From Moringa oleifera (Eukaryota; Streptophyta; Magnoliopsida; Brassicales; Moringaceae), in assembly GCA_021397835.1 (NCBI GenBank), contig JAJFZO010000889.1:2356001-2420000 (forward strand): 64,000 bases of DNA. The letters are read 5' to 3'. The notes below the pieces were generated by a model. That model worked only from the letters and a program-made list of their open reading frames with translations, ran no database searches and was not told where the DNA came from. Both the position numbers and the translations under genes were made by a program. Shown here one piece after another: positions 1-13,500 of this stretch. The stretch's first letter is position 1; each line of letters begins with the position of its first letter.

Positions 1-229
1 TAATCATTTATTAATTAATCTCTCATAGGAGCGCGCGAGTAATTAATTAAAATAAAGTCAAAGGTAAACTAGCATATTGACAGAGAACAGAGGCTTGTTG
101 AATGTCTAACAGCTAATAGCTCCCATGATATTTAAGCCTGTCCAGCATGAGATGATAAACTTACGCCCAAGCTTCGGGAGGACGAGGAAGAGATTGGGAT
201 TGGAAATTCGGGGAAAGGGGCAGAGACTG

Positions 230-1697
230 ATGGAAAGTGAAATCCAGAGGAAACCCAGGATTCTATGCCTCCATGGATTTAGGACAAGTGCTCAAATTCT
301 GGAGAAACAGATTGGACGATGGCCCGAATCTGTTCTCCAGAAGCTCGACCTTCGTTTCCTTGACGGCCCATTTCTGGCCAGAGGAAAGTCTGATGTTGAC
401 GGCATCTTCGATCCTCCCTACTTCGAGTGGTACCAAAGCAATCAGGTTTGTTGTCTATCACAAAATCCCATTTTAGTTTTGAATGGCTTGGTGAGAATAT
501 TAACTTCTTTCCTTTTTGTTATATAGGAATTTACAGTTTACAGCAACTTTGAAGAGTGTATGGCATATATTGAAGATTACATGTTAAACCATGGCCCCTT
601 TGACGGTCTGCTGGGTTTCTCCCAGGTCAGTGGCCAGATTCATTACTGTAACTCTGTTGCTAGATTCGTTTTAGAAATTCACTTAACCCTTTTGAAGTGA
701 ATTTGTGAGTCATAGGGGGCGTTTATGTCAGCTGCTGTGCCGGGCATGCAAGCAGAGGTACAAATCAATTTCTGGTTTGCTGCTTGTTTGAAAAGAGAAT
801 TGATAGACTTTTATTGCTCTTGAAAATAGAAAAACTGAGAAGTACAATGTTTAGCGCTAATGCCCATAAATGCTGAAATTGTAGGGTGTGGCTCTTTCGA
901 AGGTGCCAAAGATAAAGTTTCTGATAATAATATCAGGAGCTAAGTTTGGAGGGTTGAAGTTTGGGCAGCCAAAGCTGGCTGCTAATGCATTTTCATCTCC
1001 TATTGTGTGCCCATCCCTCCACTTTATCGGTAAACACTGGTCTAAAGGTCTTAATTCATATAATTCTGAGGTAAAAATGCATCATTAAGAAAAAGGAGGG
1101 GACTCTATACATTTAAGTGTTTTTTTTTTTTGGTGCATATTCTCATTCTACATTTCTAACTATTGTTAAACTTCTCACTCATCTGCAGCGAGTCTGTCCT
1201 AGTAGTTAACTACTATGAAATGACATTACACCAGTGTTTGAAGAATGCAATATCCATAAGTAACTGCATGTAATAACTGCTGATTCCATATGCAAACTAG
1301 GAACATTAAAACTAGAAATGTGGTGCAAAAGACTTCAAATGTTGGATCTCTTGTTCAATAAGATGACTGAAAACTTTATGGGAGACGTCAGTACTTCACT
1401 TTTGAGTATGAAATTTGCTGTAGGAGAGAAGGATTTCTTGAAGACGGGGGGAACTACTCTGCTGGAATCATTTGTAGACCCTGTAGTGATTCATCATACC
1501 AGGGGGCACACTATACCGAAGCTTGGTGAGTGATGTGCACATATACTCTACAGAAATTAGTCTAGATATATGAATTGTACAAATATGTACCATATAATAT
1601 GATTGGATTTTCTTTTTGTACCTGCCCATCTTGTGCAGATGAGACAGGCCAGGAGGCAATGCTTAGCTTCATTGAAAAGATTCAAAAGATGCTATAG
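230..1697 (+). CDS. FSH-type serine hydrolase (alpha/beta hydrolase), 220 aa
   Basis: Six exons restore one open frame: 230-445, 527-625, 716-757, 885-1029, 1424-1525, 1639-1697 (TAG at 1695). All junctions are GT-AG. The protein opens with RILCLHGF, the oxyanion-hole strand of the FSH1 family, and carries the nucleophile elbow GFSQG (Ser104). From family alignment the likely acid is Asp171 (in GEKDFLK) and the base His196 (in GHTIP), so the triad looks complete. No signal peptide or membrane segment is visible, which suggests a cytosolic enzyme. Plant relatives are annotated as FSH hydrolases or esterases; the substrate is unknown. The ATG at 230 was preferred to the in-frame ATG at 125 because homology starts just after it. 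The length is usual for the family. Confidence 0.9.
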
Positions 1698-2928
1698 CAT
1701 AAGAGATGAATCTGCTTACTTCAATCTGAAGAATCTGCTTATGCATGGAAGCTGATTTATTGCCTGATATTCTAATGACAGATCTTTCTTTTGCTTTTCT
1801 TTTCTTTTCTTTTCTTTTTTATGTTTTGAAATTTCCCTCTGAAGTGAAACATTTTGCTGCTGTCAATAGTCACACTGTGAACATTGTTTTGGTGATCTGC
1901 ATACACCTACTTGCAGATGCCATTGAGCAAAAACCCAATTTACTTCTCTGTGAACTTGGTTTGCTGAAAACGGATGTTTCGCTTGGATTAGTAGGTCTTC
2001 TTGAGCTCTTTCACATTGATTTGGCTTCAATGTGATGATGGATCTCTATAGTATTTTTTTGCCAAATGAAGCATTCAATTGAGGTCTAATTTTTTCAGTA
2101 TTTTTTTTTATTTTTTAGAAATAAAATATTAAATGTGATAGAGAAAAAAGTCACTTGCAGCTCTACATTCAAATTCATTTACACTTATGAATTATTAAAC
2201 TAAGTTGCTAATATTTCTCTTTGGTTTGTCTTTTTCCTCTCATAATTGAGATACATGACAATCTCTGGCAAAAAAGCAATATCTAATTATTATGTGCAAC
2301 AGTAATTTGAATGCAGTTTTGAAGGATTAGATTTTAGCATGATCCAAATTTTCATTATTTTTTTAAAATTTATAAATTAATAAAATTAGTTGTTTAAATT
2401 ATTTAAGTATTTTATATTAATGTTATAAATTATCACATATTTTTATATTAAAAAATTAATGCAAAATAAAATATTTTTATTTTTAAATTGAAATTTAACA
2501 CTAAACAATTTTTGTAGGAAGTTTTATTATTTTATTATTTTTATTAAAATAAAATTATATAAAAAGAGGGAGAGATTGAAAGCTTAAATTTAATTATTCA
2601 ATTCAATCCCGAATATCATTTGGGTATGAATAGGTTTTTTTCAATAATTGCGGTAATTAAAGGAGGGGCAGAGGATGGAAAGGCAACCGGTCAAAGCTGT
2701 CCATCAATTCGCATTTCGCGCTAAAAACGGCCCTCACTTCGGACGGCCCACCACCGGCGTTCCCGGTCCACTTCGTCTTGTCTTCCAATCTAAATTCCGA
2801 ACAATTCCACGCACTTCAAAATTATTTCAAATCCTAAAAAGGGGCACACCGAAATCAGATTAGCAGAGAAGCCTTCAGAAAATCACCTCACGCGTCACCA
2901 ACCCCACCCCGAAGAAGCTTCTAGAAAT
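1698..2928. other. Intergenic: 3' region of the hydrolase gene and promoter/5' UTR of the GEM-like gene
   Basis: After the hydrolase stop comes likely 3' UTR with a (TTTTC)n pyrimidine run at about 1797-1821. From about 2080 to 2640 the DNA is very AT-rich with no coding signal. From about 2650 the composition becomes normal, and a 62-codon ORF (2675-2863) lies just upstream of the next gene; it may be an upstream ORF in its leader. Confidence 0.5.
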
Positions 2929-5900
2929 ATGCAACAGACCAGGGCAGAGTCCGATACCACGACGGATTCTCCACCAAAGGATCCGCCCCTGAAACCCGAC
3001 CACCCCGATCCCCAATCTGCGGATCATGGCCTGAATGGGGTCGGAAGCGCGCGCAGTCTCGTTATTGGATCAGACTCTCAAGCTCAGCCGCAGTCTCAGA
3101 CTACAATTCAAAGCGGGTCACCGGTTGATCAAGCGGAGCAATCGCCGAATCGCACGGCATCTAGGAAATCGGTTCACTGGAGTCCGGATTTGGTGACCGA
3201 ATCTCTATCTTCGAAAAACGATACAATGTCTTCTTCTGTTAATGGATCCAATTCTTACATCGTGCATTCTCCTGCGACTCCCTCGTCATTCTCCTTCAAA
3301 GGTACCGAGTACATGCTTGTGTCCAGGTGTATGTGTGTCCGAAGGTGCATGTGTATGCCAATTGTTTTATTCAATGCTTTAATTATTTTGAATATCTGGA
3401 TTAGAGTCAATGGAGAGCGTGAAGGGTGCGCTAGGGAGGTGGAGAAGGAGGGTGGGAGAAGCTACAAAGAAAGCCGAGGATCTCGCTGGCAATACATGGC
3501 AGCACTGTGAGTCTTTTTCTTTCCCTTCTCCGTTCTCTTTCTTTTGTTTTTTTTCCAATATGTTTGCAGTGGCAGTTTTTCTGTTAGGTTATGTGAATTT
3601 TATATTCTTCTGAAATTGGGAATGGTCTTTGCAGATGGCGGTACTGCTAGTATTATTCTCAATTATTAGAGCTTAAGAAATTTCTGATAATCTGTTGGTG
3701 AAATCCTGCATTTTGATGTGATCATGGCTATCACTGCCCCTTGGAATTGAGATTTGTTTATGTAAGTCAGTTGACCTTTTGAAGAACAGTAAGGATCAAC
3801 ATGATTTCAGGAATTGGTAATTAGGGCAGTATGTGGGGATGTTTTTATGATGAAGTATCAAAGAAATTTGATGGTTTTCAATAACATCCAAGTGTCAAAA
3901 GAAATTCTGATTAAAAAAAAAGTGTCAAAAGAGACATGATAATTATGTTGTATGCTTGAGAATCAAAAATGATATATTTGTATCTCTTTCTCCATTGAGT
4001 CAAATGGTTGTCTAAATGAAGAATCAACCAAATATTATAACATGGAAAGGCTGCCTGGCTCAATATATTGGAATTGTGGGTTTTGAGAGGGTGTATGTTG
4101 CAACTCTTTGAGTACTTCATAATATTACAATTGAAAAGAAACAAGAATGTTGTAACTACTGAAATACATATAGTCCTTTCTTTTCTTTTGTTTTCTAGTA
4201 TTTTTAACATAGTAGTATTTTTGAAAATATCAGAAAGAGGAGAAGGTATGCTAATTGTAGGAACTATACTGATTCTGTAGAATTTTCTATGTTATTTTGA
4301 TCTCTAGCCTTAGTGACCAGTTTTCCTTCCTTGCTTTCAATGCTGTTTGCTTTAGATCTAGTAAAATTTTTGAAGTCAATTTCTCTTGGTCATCTGAACA
4401 TGACCAACCACAAATACTTTTACCCTTGCATTTCCATTTTTTTTACGTGTGGTTTGTTAGTGGATAAAAGGGCAACATTTTCCTCTCTCAAACATTCACA
4501 ATCTAGACTGCTTTTTATGGCAGTCCCTCTAACTTTCTCTGATGTAAAATACAGATCTTGGCTACATCAATTATTTTTAATCAGTTGTCATGACCATACC
4601 TTCTCAATGAGTTTGCATCTCTTTTTACCTTACTCTTGTGGACCAAAAAATGCAGAATATTTACAGAGGCAAAAGTAATCACAGCAGACATGTGTTACTT
4701 TCATTTCATTTGCATGCTTTCTTTTATTATTATGTGGGTTGCTTACATGTCTTTTTTGTGGTTTTTGTTACTACTAACAATTTTGTACCTTCAAATCTCT
4801 TACTGGGCCTTCTTTCATCTCAAATTAGTGAAAACGGCTCCTAGTTTTGCTGATGCTGCCATGGGAAGAATTGCGCAAAGTACAAAAGTTCTAGCAGAAG
4901 GTGGTTATGAAAAGATTTTTCGACAAACTTTCGAGACAGTGCCTGAGGAGGAACTGCTAAATTCGTATGCATGTTACTTGTCTACATCAGCTGGACCAGT
5001 CATGGGAATTTTATATGTCTCTACAGCTAAGCTTGCATATTGCAGCGACAATCCTCTTTCATACAAAAATGGCAGCGAAACAGAGTGGAGCTATTATAAG
5101 GTATGTTTTGCTTGGTCTTATATGCATGCATTTAGAGCAATGCAGTAGCATGGAGTTGTTATTGCCACTTTTTCCTGTGAGACTGAAGCTTCATGATGAC
5201 AAATAAATCCTTACTGTTATGTTGGCTTTATGAAAAGTACTCATGGCAAAGCGTAAAAACTTTTTTTGCTATTTGTTGATTCACATGGCAATATTTGTTA
5301 CATTAGCAAATGCTTTAGTTTTTGGAGTATATACGTGCTAGATACTTAAGAAAAGGCTCCCTCCTGCCATCAGCTTGATAATGATTCTACATCTTGGTTT
5401 TAAAATTGTAGAACTATTGGCCCTATGTTAGAGGGAAATAACCTTATAGGGGTCCAAGTTGTTTTGCCTTCATCTATTTGGTGCAGAAGTGGCTTGTTAT
5501 ATGCCATGGATCAACTGATGAGGGAGAGTGCACGGATAGGTAGTAAAAGGCTGTTTATGTTTTTAAGATTAGCTTATCTTGTGTGTGAGTTATTGTTGGC
5601 CCTTCATTTTGTGAGGTTGAGCTATGTTGCAATGTTGTTATTAGCTAGTTGATTCTCTTATTGATCTCACTTGTATTTTGATCTTCTTCAACATAGCTAT
5701 GGGCATTCATTTTGTTAAATTTTAAGTCTTCATCATTATGTTAGTTTATTGTTATGTACAGGCTTAAGAGCTATAATTTACCTCCTAAGGCTTTTGGCCT
5801 GCTGGCTCTCCCCCACCAACAAATTGGGTGGACTGGGAGATCAAATAAATACTCTTGGGTTTATAAATATAAAGAAACGCCCTAAGATCAAAGGTGAAGT

Positions 5901-7883
5901 TTATGATTTTAGCTCAATCGATTAGTATATGCTACTAAGGTTTGAAAGCTACCAAAAGTAGACAGTCGTTGGGATAATAAATGTCCAAATAGCTAGGACT
6001 CAACACCTTCCAAGGAGATATTGTTTGGAAGAATGATTTTGATTCTGGGAATTTAGGAATTAACATATTCTCAACTCCTCAGGTTCAATATGTGAAGGGA
6101 GCTGTGAGAGTTGGACATTAAATGTGCTTTGTGTTTTATGGGCGTTAGACTTTCATGAGGAATTCCTTTAACTATCTTTTGAGGAGAGAGAGAGAGAGAG
6201 GGAGATGCATGCAGTAAAAGAGGTACGAAGATGAGAACAACGTTTTCATATTTTCCTGTGGAGAAAACAAATTAAACATATGTGGTGAAGGATAATTTTG
6301 GCTGCATGCTTTCTTTGCTACTCTGTCACATAATAACCATATGACGTAACATTCCTGCTTGCATTACTGTCATCTGATACGACTCCTTTCACAGTACTTC
6401 CTGGTACTTTCAGATCCTTTGAAATACTGCACTATGGCAATATTAATACAATTTACAACCGTCATCACAAAGTTACAAGACCTGTAGTAAGCCATGTTAG
6501 TAGGACTGCAAACAGAAAAAGCCATGTTGAACTTTCTTTTCTTCAAATTGGGATCTGTTAGAACTATTGAGCTTTAGCTGTGGTCTGCGACATCTGAAGC
6601 TGAAATATGATAAGTTGAGCTAGTTTGAGTTTTCATTTGCAAGTTCAGGTGCTATCCTTGAATTTCCTACCTGGCAAATTCTTTGAAGCAAACTTAGTGG
6701 CTCAGGTTCAACTTTTTACAATTATGGACTTCACGAAAAAATTGCAATAACTCATCGGTAGCACGAATTTAGTGCTTCAAGTTTTGTGCTTGCAAATAAT
6801 TGGAGGTTGCAGTAGTACTTTACCACACTAGGCTCCTTGGCCTTTACCTTGCTAGTTGATGTGAGATTGTGTTCTTCCTGCACCCCTACCTCAGTAGAAT
6901 GTGTCCTGAGGAGAATTCAATTAAATGGTCTCTCCAGCTCCCAATCATATAAGTTCTGGGTGTTAAATAGCATAAGAAATAATATATTTTAATTAAATGA
7001 TAAATGGAATTATGTAAAAGTAATTTTCATATTGCAAGTAGACGAGCACTTAAACGAGAATCAGGGTCTACCTCATTCATAAAGTAAAGTATGTGACTAA
7101 CTCCAAGTGATTCTCAAGCAGCTTGAATTATTTGTGGCTCACTGCATGTTAGTGTTCATTAATGGCCTGGAAAGTAAACTGGTATACTCCTGATGTTAAT
7201 GTCTAGATTTCAAGCATAATGAGACCAGTGGGACTATTTCTCCTTCTGATAAAAAGAAATAACATATTAGTGTTTTCTATAAAAATTGATTCGTACTTTA
7301 GAGAGTGGAATGTTTAGAAGTGAAAGCACACAGCCATTTATTCGTTAGTGTATCTTGGAAGTGTATAATTGAATGATTATAGGTGGTCTGCTGCACACCT
7401 AGCGGGATAGTTCGTTTATATGTGGGTCTTGAGCTTGATATTCCTCCTTTAATCCTTCTCTATCCATTAATGGTATGCAAAAATTAACAATATATATTTT
7501 ATTAATTGTGGTAGTAGTGACAGTTGATTAAAGCTACTGACTGATTATCGTATTATAAATTGTAGTTTATAAGTTAATGAACAGCTTCTCTTGCCCCCCC
7601 TCTCCCAACTCTATGTCTCATTCTGTTTATTTATTTATTTTTTTCTTATCATGGCTCTCCTACAATAATTTGCTTTTCTGGTCTGCTTAAATAGGTAGTT
7701 ATCCCATTACATCAACTTAAAGCAGTCAATCCTTCATCAAGCAGAATGAATCCATCTGAAAAGTACATCCAGGTTATCTCAGTAGATAATCATGAATTTT
7801 GGTTCATGGGCTTCCTAAACTACGAAGGTGCTGTTAATTCTCTACAAGATGCTTTGCAAGCTCGTAATGCACAATCTGTGTGA
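2929..7883 (+). CDS. GEM-like protein with GRAM domain, 311 aa
   Basis: Four exons splice in frame: 2929-3301, 3405-3506, 4829-5100, 7695-7883 (TGA at 7881). The N-terminal 130 residues are Pro/Ser/Gln-rich and probably disordered, with SVHWSPDLV as a conserved landmark. Next comes the family block [18 protein letters not shown], then a GRAM domain from about residue 170 to 290 including [41 protein letters not shown] and HEFWFMGF. These match the plant GEM / FIP1 / ABA-responsive GRAM family. GEM of Arabidopsis links cell division to epidermal patterning, and other members are ABA- or stress-responsive; which role applies here is not visible. GRAM domains usually bind phosphoinositides or membranes. 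Intron 3 is unusually long (2,594 bp). The ORF running through 4636-5148 is intron read-through into exon 3. Confidence 0.92.
5101..7694 (+). other. Long intron 3 of the GEM-like gene
   Basis: It starts GTATGT directly after the codons for WSYYK and ends TAG before VVIPLHQ, joining the two halves of the GRAM domain in phase 0. I see no second gene inside. It holds a weak tRNA-like A/B-box pair at 5910-5950, a short (GA)n at about 6184-6200 and otherwise ordinary AT-rich intron sequence. Confidence 0.75.
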
Positions 7884-10800
7884 TATATGTGTTCTCAGCT
7901 CAACCCTTCATTCTTATAGATGTTCTTCACACAATCAGGAAGTTTTCACCTCTGTTCCTTAGGGAGCATATGATAATGTTAAGCCAGTCTCTCTTGGGAA
8001 AGTCTCCTTCATATTCTGTGAAATTTAACTAGGTAATTTTTAGAGCTTATGTGTTGAATATTTATGGGAAGACAGCTGGAGAAAATATGAGGTCTTTTTG
8101 GTTTTTTTGTGCCCATCTGGTTGTAAAAGAACTTGATATTGCATTCAATCTTTTTGCAAGACTAGTTACTTTTCCTAACTAGCTTGGGTTCCTTGGAGTT
8201 TCTAAGATACGATTCTGACATAATATAATGCGACTAGCTGCCTTTGTATGTAGATGATGACTGTCACCGTGTGGTCATTAGTCATTGAAATTAGCTGGGT
8301 TTTTTTGGTTATCTGCTTCTATATGCTATGCATTTCTGCCATAGACCGCTAGCAACTGCTTAACATGCATAGCATTGGAGTTCTAAATTCATCCCCTTTG
8401 TTTCAGCTACTGCTAAGTGATGATCCAGATGCCATTTAGAAGTAATTGCTGTCGGCTCAGTATGGTTTGTCAATTGGTCTGCGGAGATTATTGAAATTAT
8501 TCTTTTACACATTAAATATAGGGTTCTGTGATTTCAGAACAAGTTCAGGAAAAAATAGGGCAATTGCAACTGACTAGCATCAGCTTATTATGGGAACATA
8601 GGATTGATGGTTTACTGTCTTATGGTAGAGGGACAGTAAAGATTTAAAGAAACTATATTACTCATTAAATTACCGATAATGAGAAAACATCAACCTTAAA
8701 AGTGTCTACAGTTTGTAGGACTTAATATACAGTACCAACTTCAAATGATAGTGTTTTAGCTATTTTGTAAGTTTTGCAACAATGTGACACAAACAAGCAC
8801 CTAAGTAGATGATCTTAGGTCTCCTTCCTTGATCTTTTTATTATGCTCTTTTTGTGTGTTTGATTAGAGGAATTCTGGCAGATTTTTGAAAAACTGGATT
8901 TTTTCTGATGAAGAAAAAGTCAAATCAAAATCATAAGAAATTTATTGTCTTGTTATTGAAAATTTAATATTTTTTAAAAATTTGAAATATTTTTTCATAT
9001 TGAAATATTTTAAGACTCAATCAATGTTAGTAATTTAACTGATAATTTTTAATGTGTTTTATGCAATTGAATTGTATATAAGATGTATTATTGTTTAGTG
9101 TGTTTTTTTTTTTTAATATTTGATGGACAAAAATGAGTTTAGGCAAATTTTACTCTTTCATTCATAAATTCAAATTTTGTGGCATAACAACAGTAATGGT
9201 TGGTTAATATGTTTTTAGTAATATTTTATTTATAAAATAAATTAACATAATATAAAGCATAATATCTTTAGATAGCATATGTATTAAAAAATAAGAGTAA
9301 CAAGCAAATGGATCTTATAAACTTATTAATGAAACAAACATAATTTTTTGACGTTCTAAAATAGATTTTTATTCAATACAACATAGATAATTTTATTAAA
9401 ATAATATATTTTTAAGAGTAATCTTTTAAAAAAAATTTAAAAAAATATGAGCCTATAAAATTTCTCAACCCGACTGTTACTTTTAACTGTCTAGGAAAAT
9501 ATATTAAAAAAAATCCTTATACAACAATTATTTGAAATCTGATTTCAGATTTGAGTGTTAGTATCTATCAAGCATGATGCCATTAGAAAATTTCTCATTT
9601 GTGAATAAAATGTTATTTTAGTAAGATAAAGTCCATTACTTTCAAGCATTAAAGAACGGAAATCAATGCCCTTTATAGTACTGAAAAACTTAGCATAAAT
9701 TGAACCTATCTATGGTTTCCCTACCCAAAAAGTTATGCCAACAGTTAACAAAGCATGCGCCTGTCTATATATGATAGGAAGTTCCTATTTTAATCTTAGA
9801 TTTCAGTACCCTCCTTTGACACCAACATACCAACATAGGTTCATTAATGCTTATTGAATTCTTTCCCGATCATGATTGTTTCTCCCACAAACTCCTCACC
9901 CATCTTTCATCCATTAGTGGCTTACTATGACCTAAACCTTACTCCACTTCCTTTCTAAGAACAACTAGCAACCTACTCTATAAAAACCACTCTCCACCAC
10001 TTCCTCTCTCTCACATGGAGATTCCCACAGTGAAAATTGACTTTGTTTATGGGTTGCCACAAACAATTAAACCAGACATATTGGTATCATCATAATTTTC
10101 ATTTGGGTTTGTAATCTTCTAGTCGGTTTCAGATTTCTTTGAAAAAAAAAAATTCAACAGAAGGATTGTTTAAGTCAGATATGCCATTGTCAAGAAAGGA
10201 TTTAGATATTATGGTAATTATGTTGTTATTCTTCTCCTATTAGCTCCTTACTCTCCACAAGTTACTCATATACTAAAAAAGTTTTAATAAACCATTTGTT
10301 ATACATAATGATATTATTGACTTAAAACCTTCAAATCAGTTCATGTGACATGGGTAATTAAGAAAATACATGTCGGCTCATGCATGTCAAAATCTTCATG
10401 AACCATCTAAAGTTCTAAAATTGAGTGCTATGAGTGGCTGTCGGTGGCTTTCATTTCATGGGTATTAATCATTATCATTAACCCTAATCGATTGTGATGA
10501 AATTTTCATCCCATGTAATTATAAAATGCATGTAGCCACATGCATAGATTGAAAATGAAGCTATAAGTTCCAAATTGAGTATGGTCAGAGAAGACGGTGC
10601 ACGGACATTTAAAGATCAAAGGCAATGAACTTATCCTATGTTTTGAATTATCTTAAGAAAATCAATCATTATGAGAAGACCTAATTTAATTTACAATTTG
10701 AAGAACCCACTAAAAGGGTCACGAATGATCTTTCCAAATTTTCGAGGAGATCTGATTGGATTCCCACGAAAGAATGTAAGAAACTAGAATTGTCTTATGA

Positions 10801-13500
10801 GCTGGCTTACATTTTCTTGCCGGAAAATAGGATTAAAGGCAAAATTCTCGGTTGAGTTCATGAGTGTCTCCCTGATCTTGCCGGGCCCAACATGTACAAC
10901 TTTCTCGTAGAAGTCTAGGCCGGTCGACCCTAGCCCATAAGCTTTAGAAAGTGGAATCTCGTCTTTTGGGTTGTGGGTTTTGTGGGCCATTCACCAGAGC
11001 TGATCTTGAGATTAGGGTGAGGCCCATGAGTCATGATTTCTATTGTTTATTCTAATTGTCACACAAGTGATTTCCAAGAAAAATCATAGCTAAATATGAT
11101 TAGTTAATTAAATCTCTTTGATCGAATAATCTTAATCGGTGATAATTATCCATTAACTTTACATGAAGCAGATAATAACAATGTTATTTCACCTTTGACA
11201 TGCGTACACACTAACCTCGATTAGATTGTGATAATCATAGCCCTATAATGTCAAGATCAAGAAATTGATTTGAACTATTCATCAAGCATGTTTCTTAGAA
11301 CATGACCCACATAAGATTTGTTTGATCATGTGCATGCGGAAACGTCGTTTCTGAAGATCACGCTGAAGTAATCACATCTTAAATAAAGTGAAACCAAAGC
11401 ATGAAGGAGACTAATTTAGTGTAATTTTGGATAATTGATACAACATAGTTTATGCTCAAGCGAAAAATTGGGAATGGAAACCAGCTCAACCTATACTTTT
11501 GGTAACAAAGAATCAAAAGTGAAATTATCATACATTACTAAGCTTTATTCCACAGGCATTTATACTAAATTAAAAATATGATTCTAATGAAAAAGACCCT
11601 TCAACGCATTTGGTCAATTAATAAGATATGCTGCACAAAAGACAATGTTAAGAACTGATATTGCAACTCAAAAGTAACAGGATTGCAGCCGTGACACATG
11701 AAAAGATTTCTTTTTATTGTGATAGAAATGAATTGGGAATTGAAAGAAAGTAATGGTAAGAGAGTGTGTTGTTACACAGACTGCAATACCTTTCAACGTT
11801 CAAGTTAGACCCAAATAGATAAGAAGTATTTATCAGGGTGCTTAAAATTAATCTAACTTTGTAGTGTGATTGATTTTTTTTTTTTTTTGATAATTTCGCT
11901 ATCTAAAACATATAAATGGGATGACTTTTTTACAAAACTTCTATATCCTTCGAGATTGAATAATGTTGCAGCATGTTTATTCTGGTAGATAAATTTTCTT
12001 GTTGATTTGATCAATTTTTTAAAAAAAATTTTATACTTTTTATCGTGTTGTTCTAATTTTTTGAACTATATTTTACAACCCAGAACTCTATTTAAACATA
12101 TTAAATGCTTACAATTATAAAACTCAAGTTTTTCAGTCGAGCATTTCAAATGGAGAAAATTACCAAATTAAGATTTTTTATTGATATGATTTTATTTTAA
12201 TTTAAATAGAATAAAAATATTTTTTTAAAAAAACAAGAAATTATATCAATAGAAGTGAATGATTGCTGGTGGTGTTTAGGGCAGGAAAAAGATGGGAATT
12301 AGGAGAAGTTAGGGACCAAAATCTGTTCACAAATATACCAAAACAGTACCCAAAAGATTTGTTTGGTATGACCCATTATTCAAAATGGCACCCCAATTAC
12401 CTTTTAGTGTTAAGACTGCTCCTATTATATTCTCTTTTTACACACTTTACCAAAAAAAAAAAAAAATTCTAAAGCCATTTCATGACTTCCATGATCCCAT
12501 ATATTCTTTCTACTCTCTAATTTTATTTTTATTTTTATTTTTTGGTTAAAAAAAGTATGCAATTGAACTGTTGCATCAACATTATTGTCCTTGATGCATC
12601 AGATCATGTGTTTGCAATCTGGTTGTGGGACTTGCAGCTCTGCTGTGTAGTTTACTTCTCAATCAATCTAACAGATCATGAGGCAGCTGATAGGCAGGCA
12701 GAGGCAGGCATGTGGTTGCTTTTTCAGCTCTGCCACTTCTATCTGCATAGGCTATAATGCATATCCATTACATATTTAATTAATTGGAATCATATCATTC
12801 TCTGCTCCCTCTACAACTTGCTAATTAGCCCTTTCTTTTAGACTGTTAGCCTTTCTTTTTCCCTTCTTTCTTTGCTTGGAATGAATCATTTCTTTATAAA
12901 ACCTAACATTCTCTACCCTTCAGCATCAAATTCACTAATTGTTTTTGCTTCTCTTTTGGTCACATCCATATATAGTTTAGTTGGATAATTATCAAATTCA
13001 CTAATTAATCCTTTTCTCAACCATAAAAAATTAATTGATCAGTTAGCTAATTATTATGACCCAGGTATACTTAGGTCAAAACAATTAATCATTTTTTACA
13101 GAGCTTTTTTTTTTAATTTATAAAGTTCATATTTTTTTGATGTGGATTTAATATAAGAGTTTTAATTAATAAGTCACTGAAATGACATTTTATTAATTTT
13201 TATTAAACAACATTTTTTTTATGTGAATGCTTTCTAATAATAAGTTTGGTTAACTTTGATGAGACACCCAACTCAAAAAAAAATCTTATTAAATAGAAAG
13301 ATTTATATATATATATATGTATAAAGTTGAAATCTTTTTAATATACATTTGACATACAAATTATTGAGAATTAAATAACCTCGTTTACAAAATTCTAATT
13401 ATTAGTGGGACTACAAATTATTATAAGGATGTGGCCCAAATAGGAATTAACCTTCCATCTATAGTTCAAAAAGACAATATTGAAGTTGAAAACTTTATAT
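7884..13500. other. Intergenic DNA without a recognisable gene
   Basis: No ORF here looks like a protein I know. The stretch 8900-9550 is very AT-rich. The stretch 10750-11030 is richer in G and C and holds a 68-codon minus-strand ORF (10784-10990) that I could not place. Runs of T or A occur at about 11875-11888 and 12450-12465. The rest reads as ordinary non-coding DNA with frequent stops in all frames. Confidence 0.5.

Noticed and set aside
4313..5148. ORFs of 121 and 170 codons over the GEM-like gene
   Set aside because: They are intron 2 read-through; only the part from 4829 matches the family and it splices in frame to flanking exons.
5905..5955. A functional tRNA gene
   Set aside because: Box spacing is too short and no acceptor stem or anticodon arm can be formed; kept only as a SINE-like hint.
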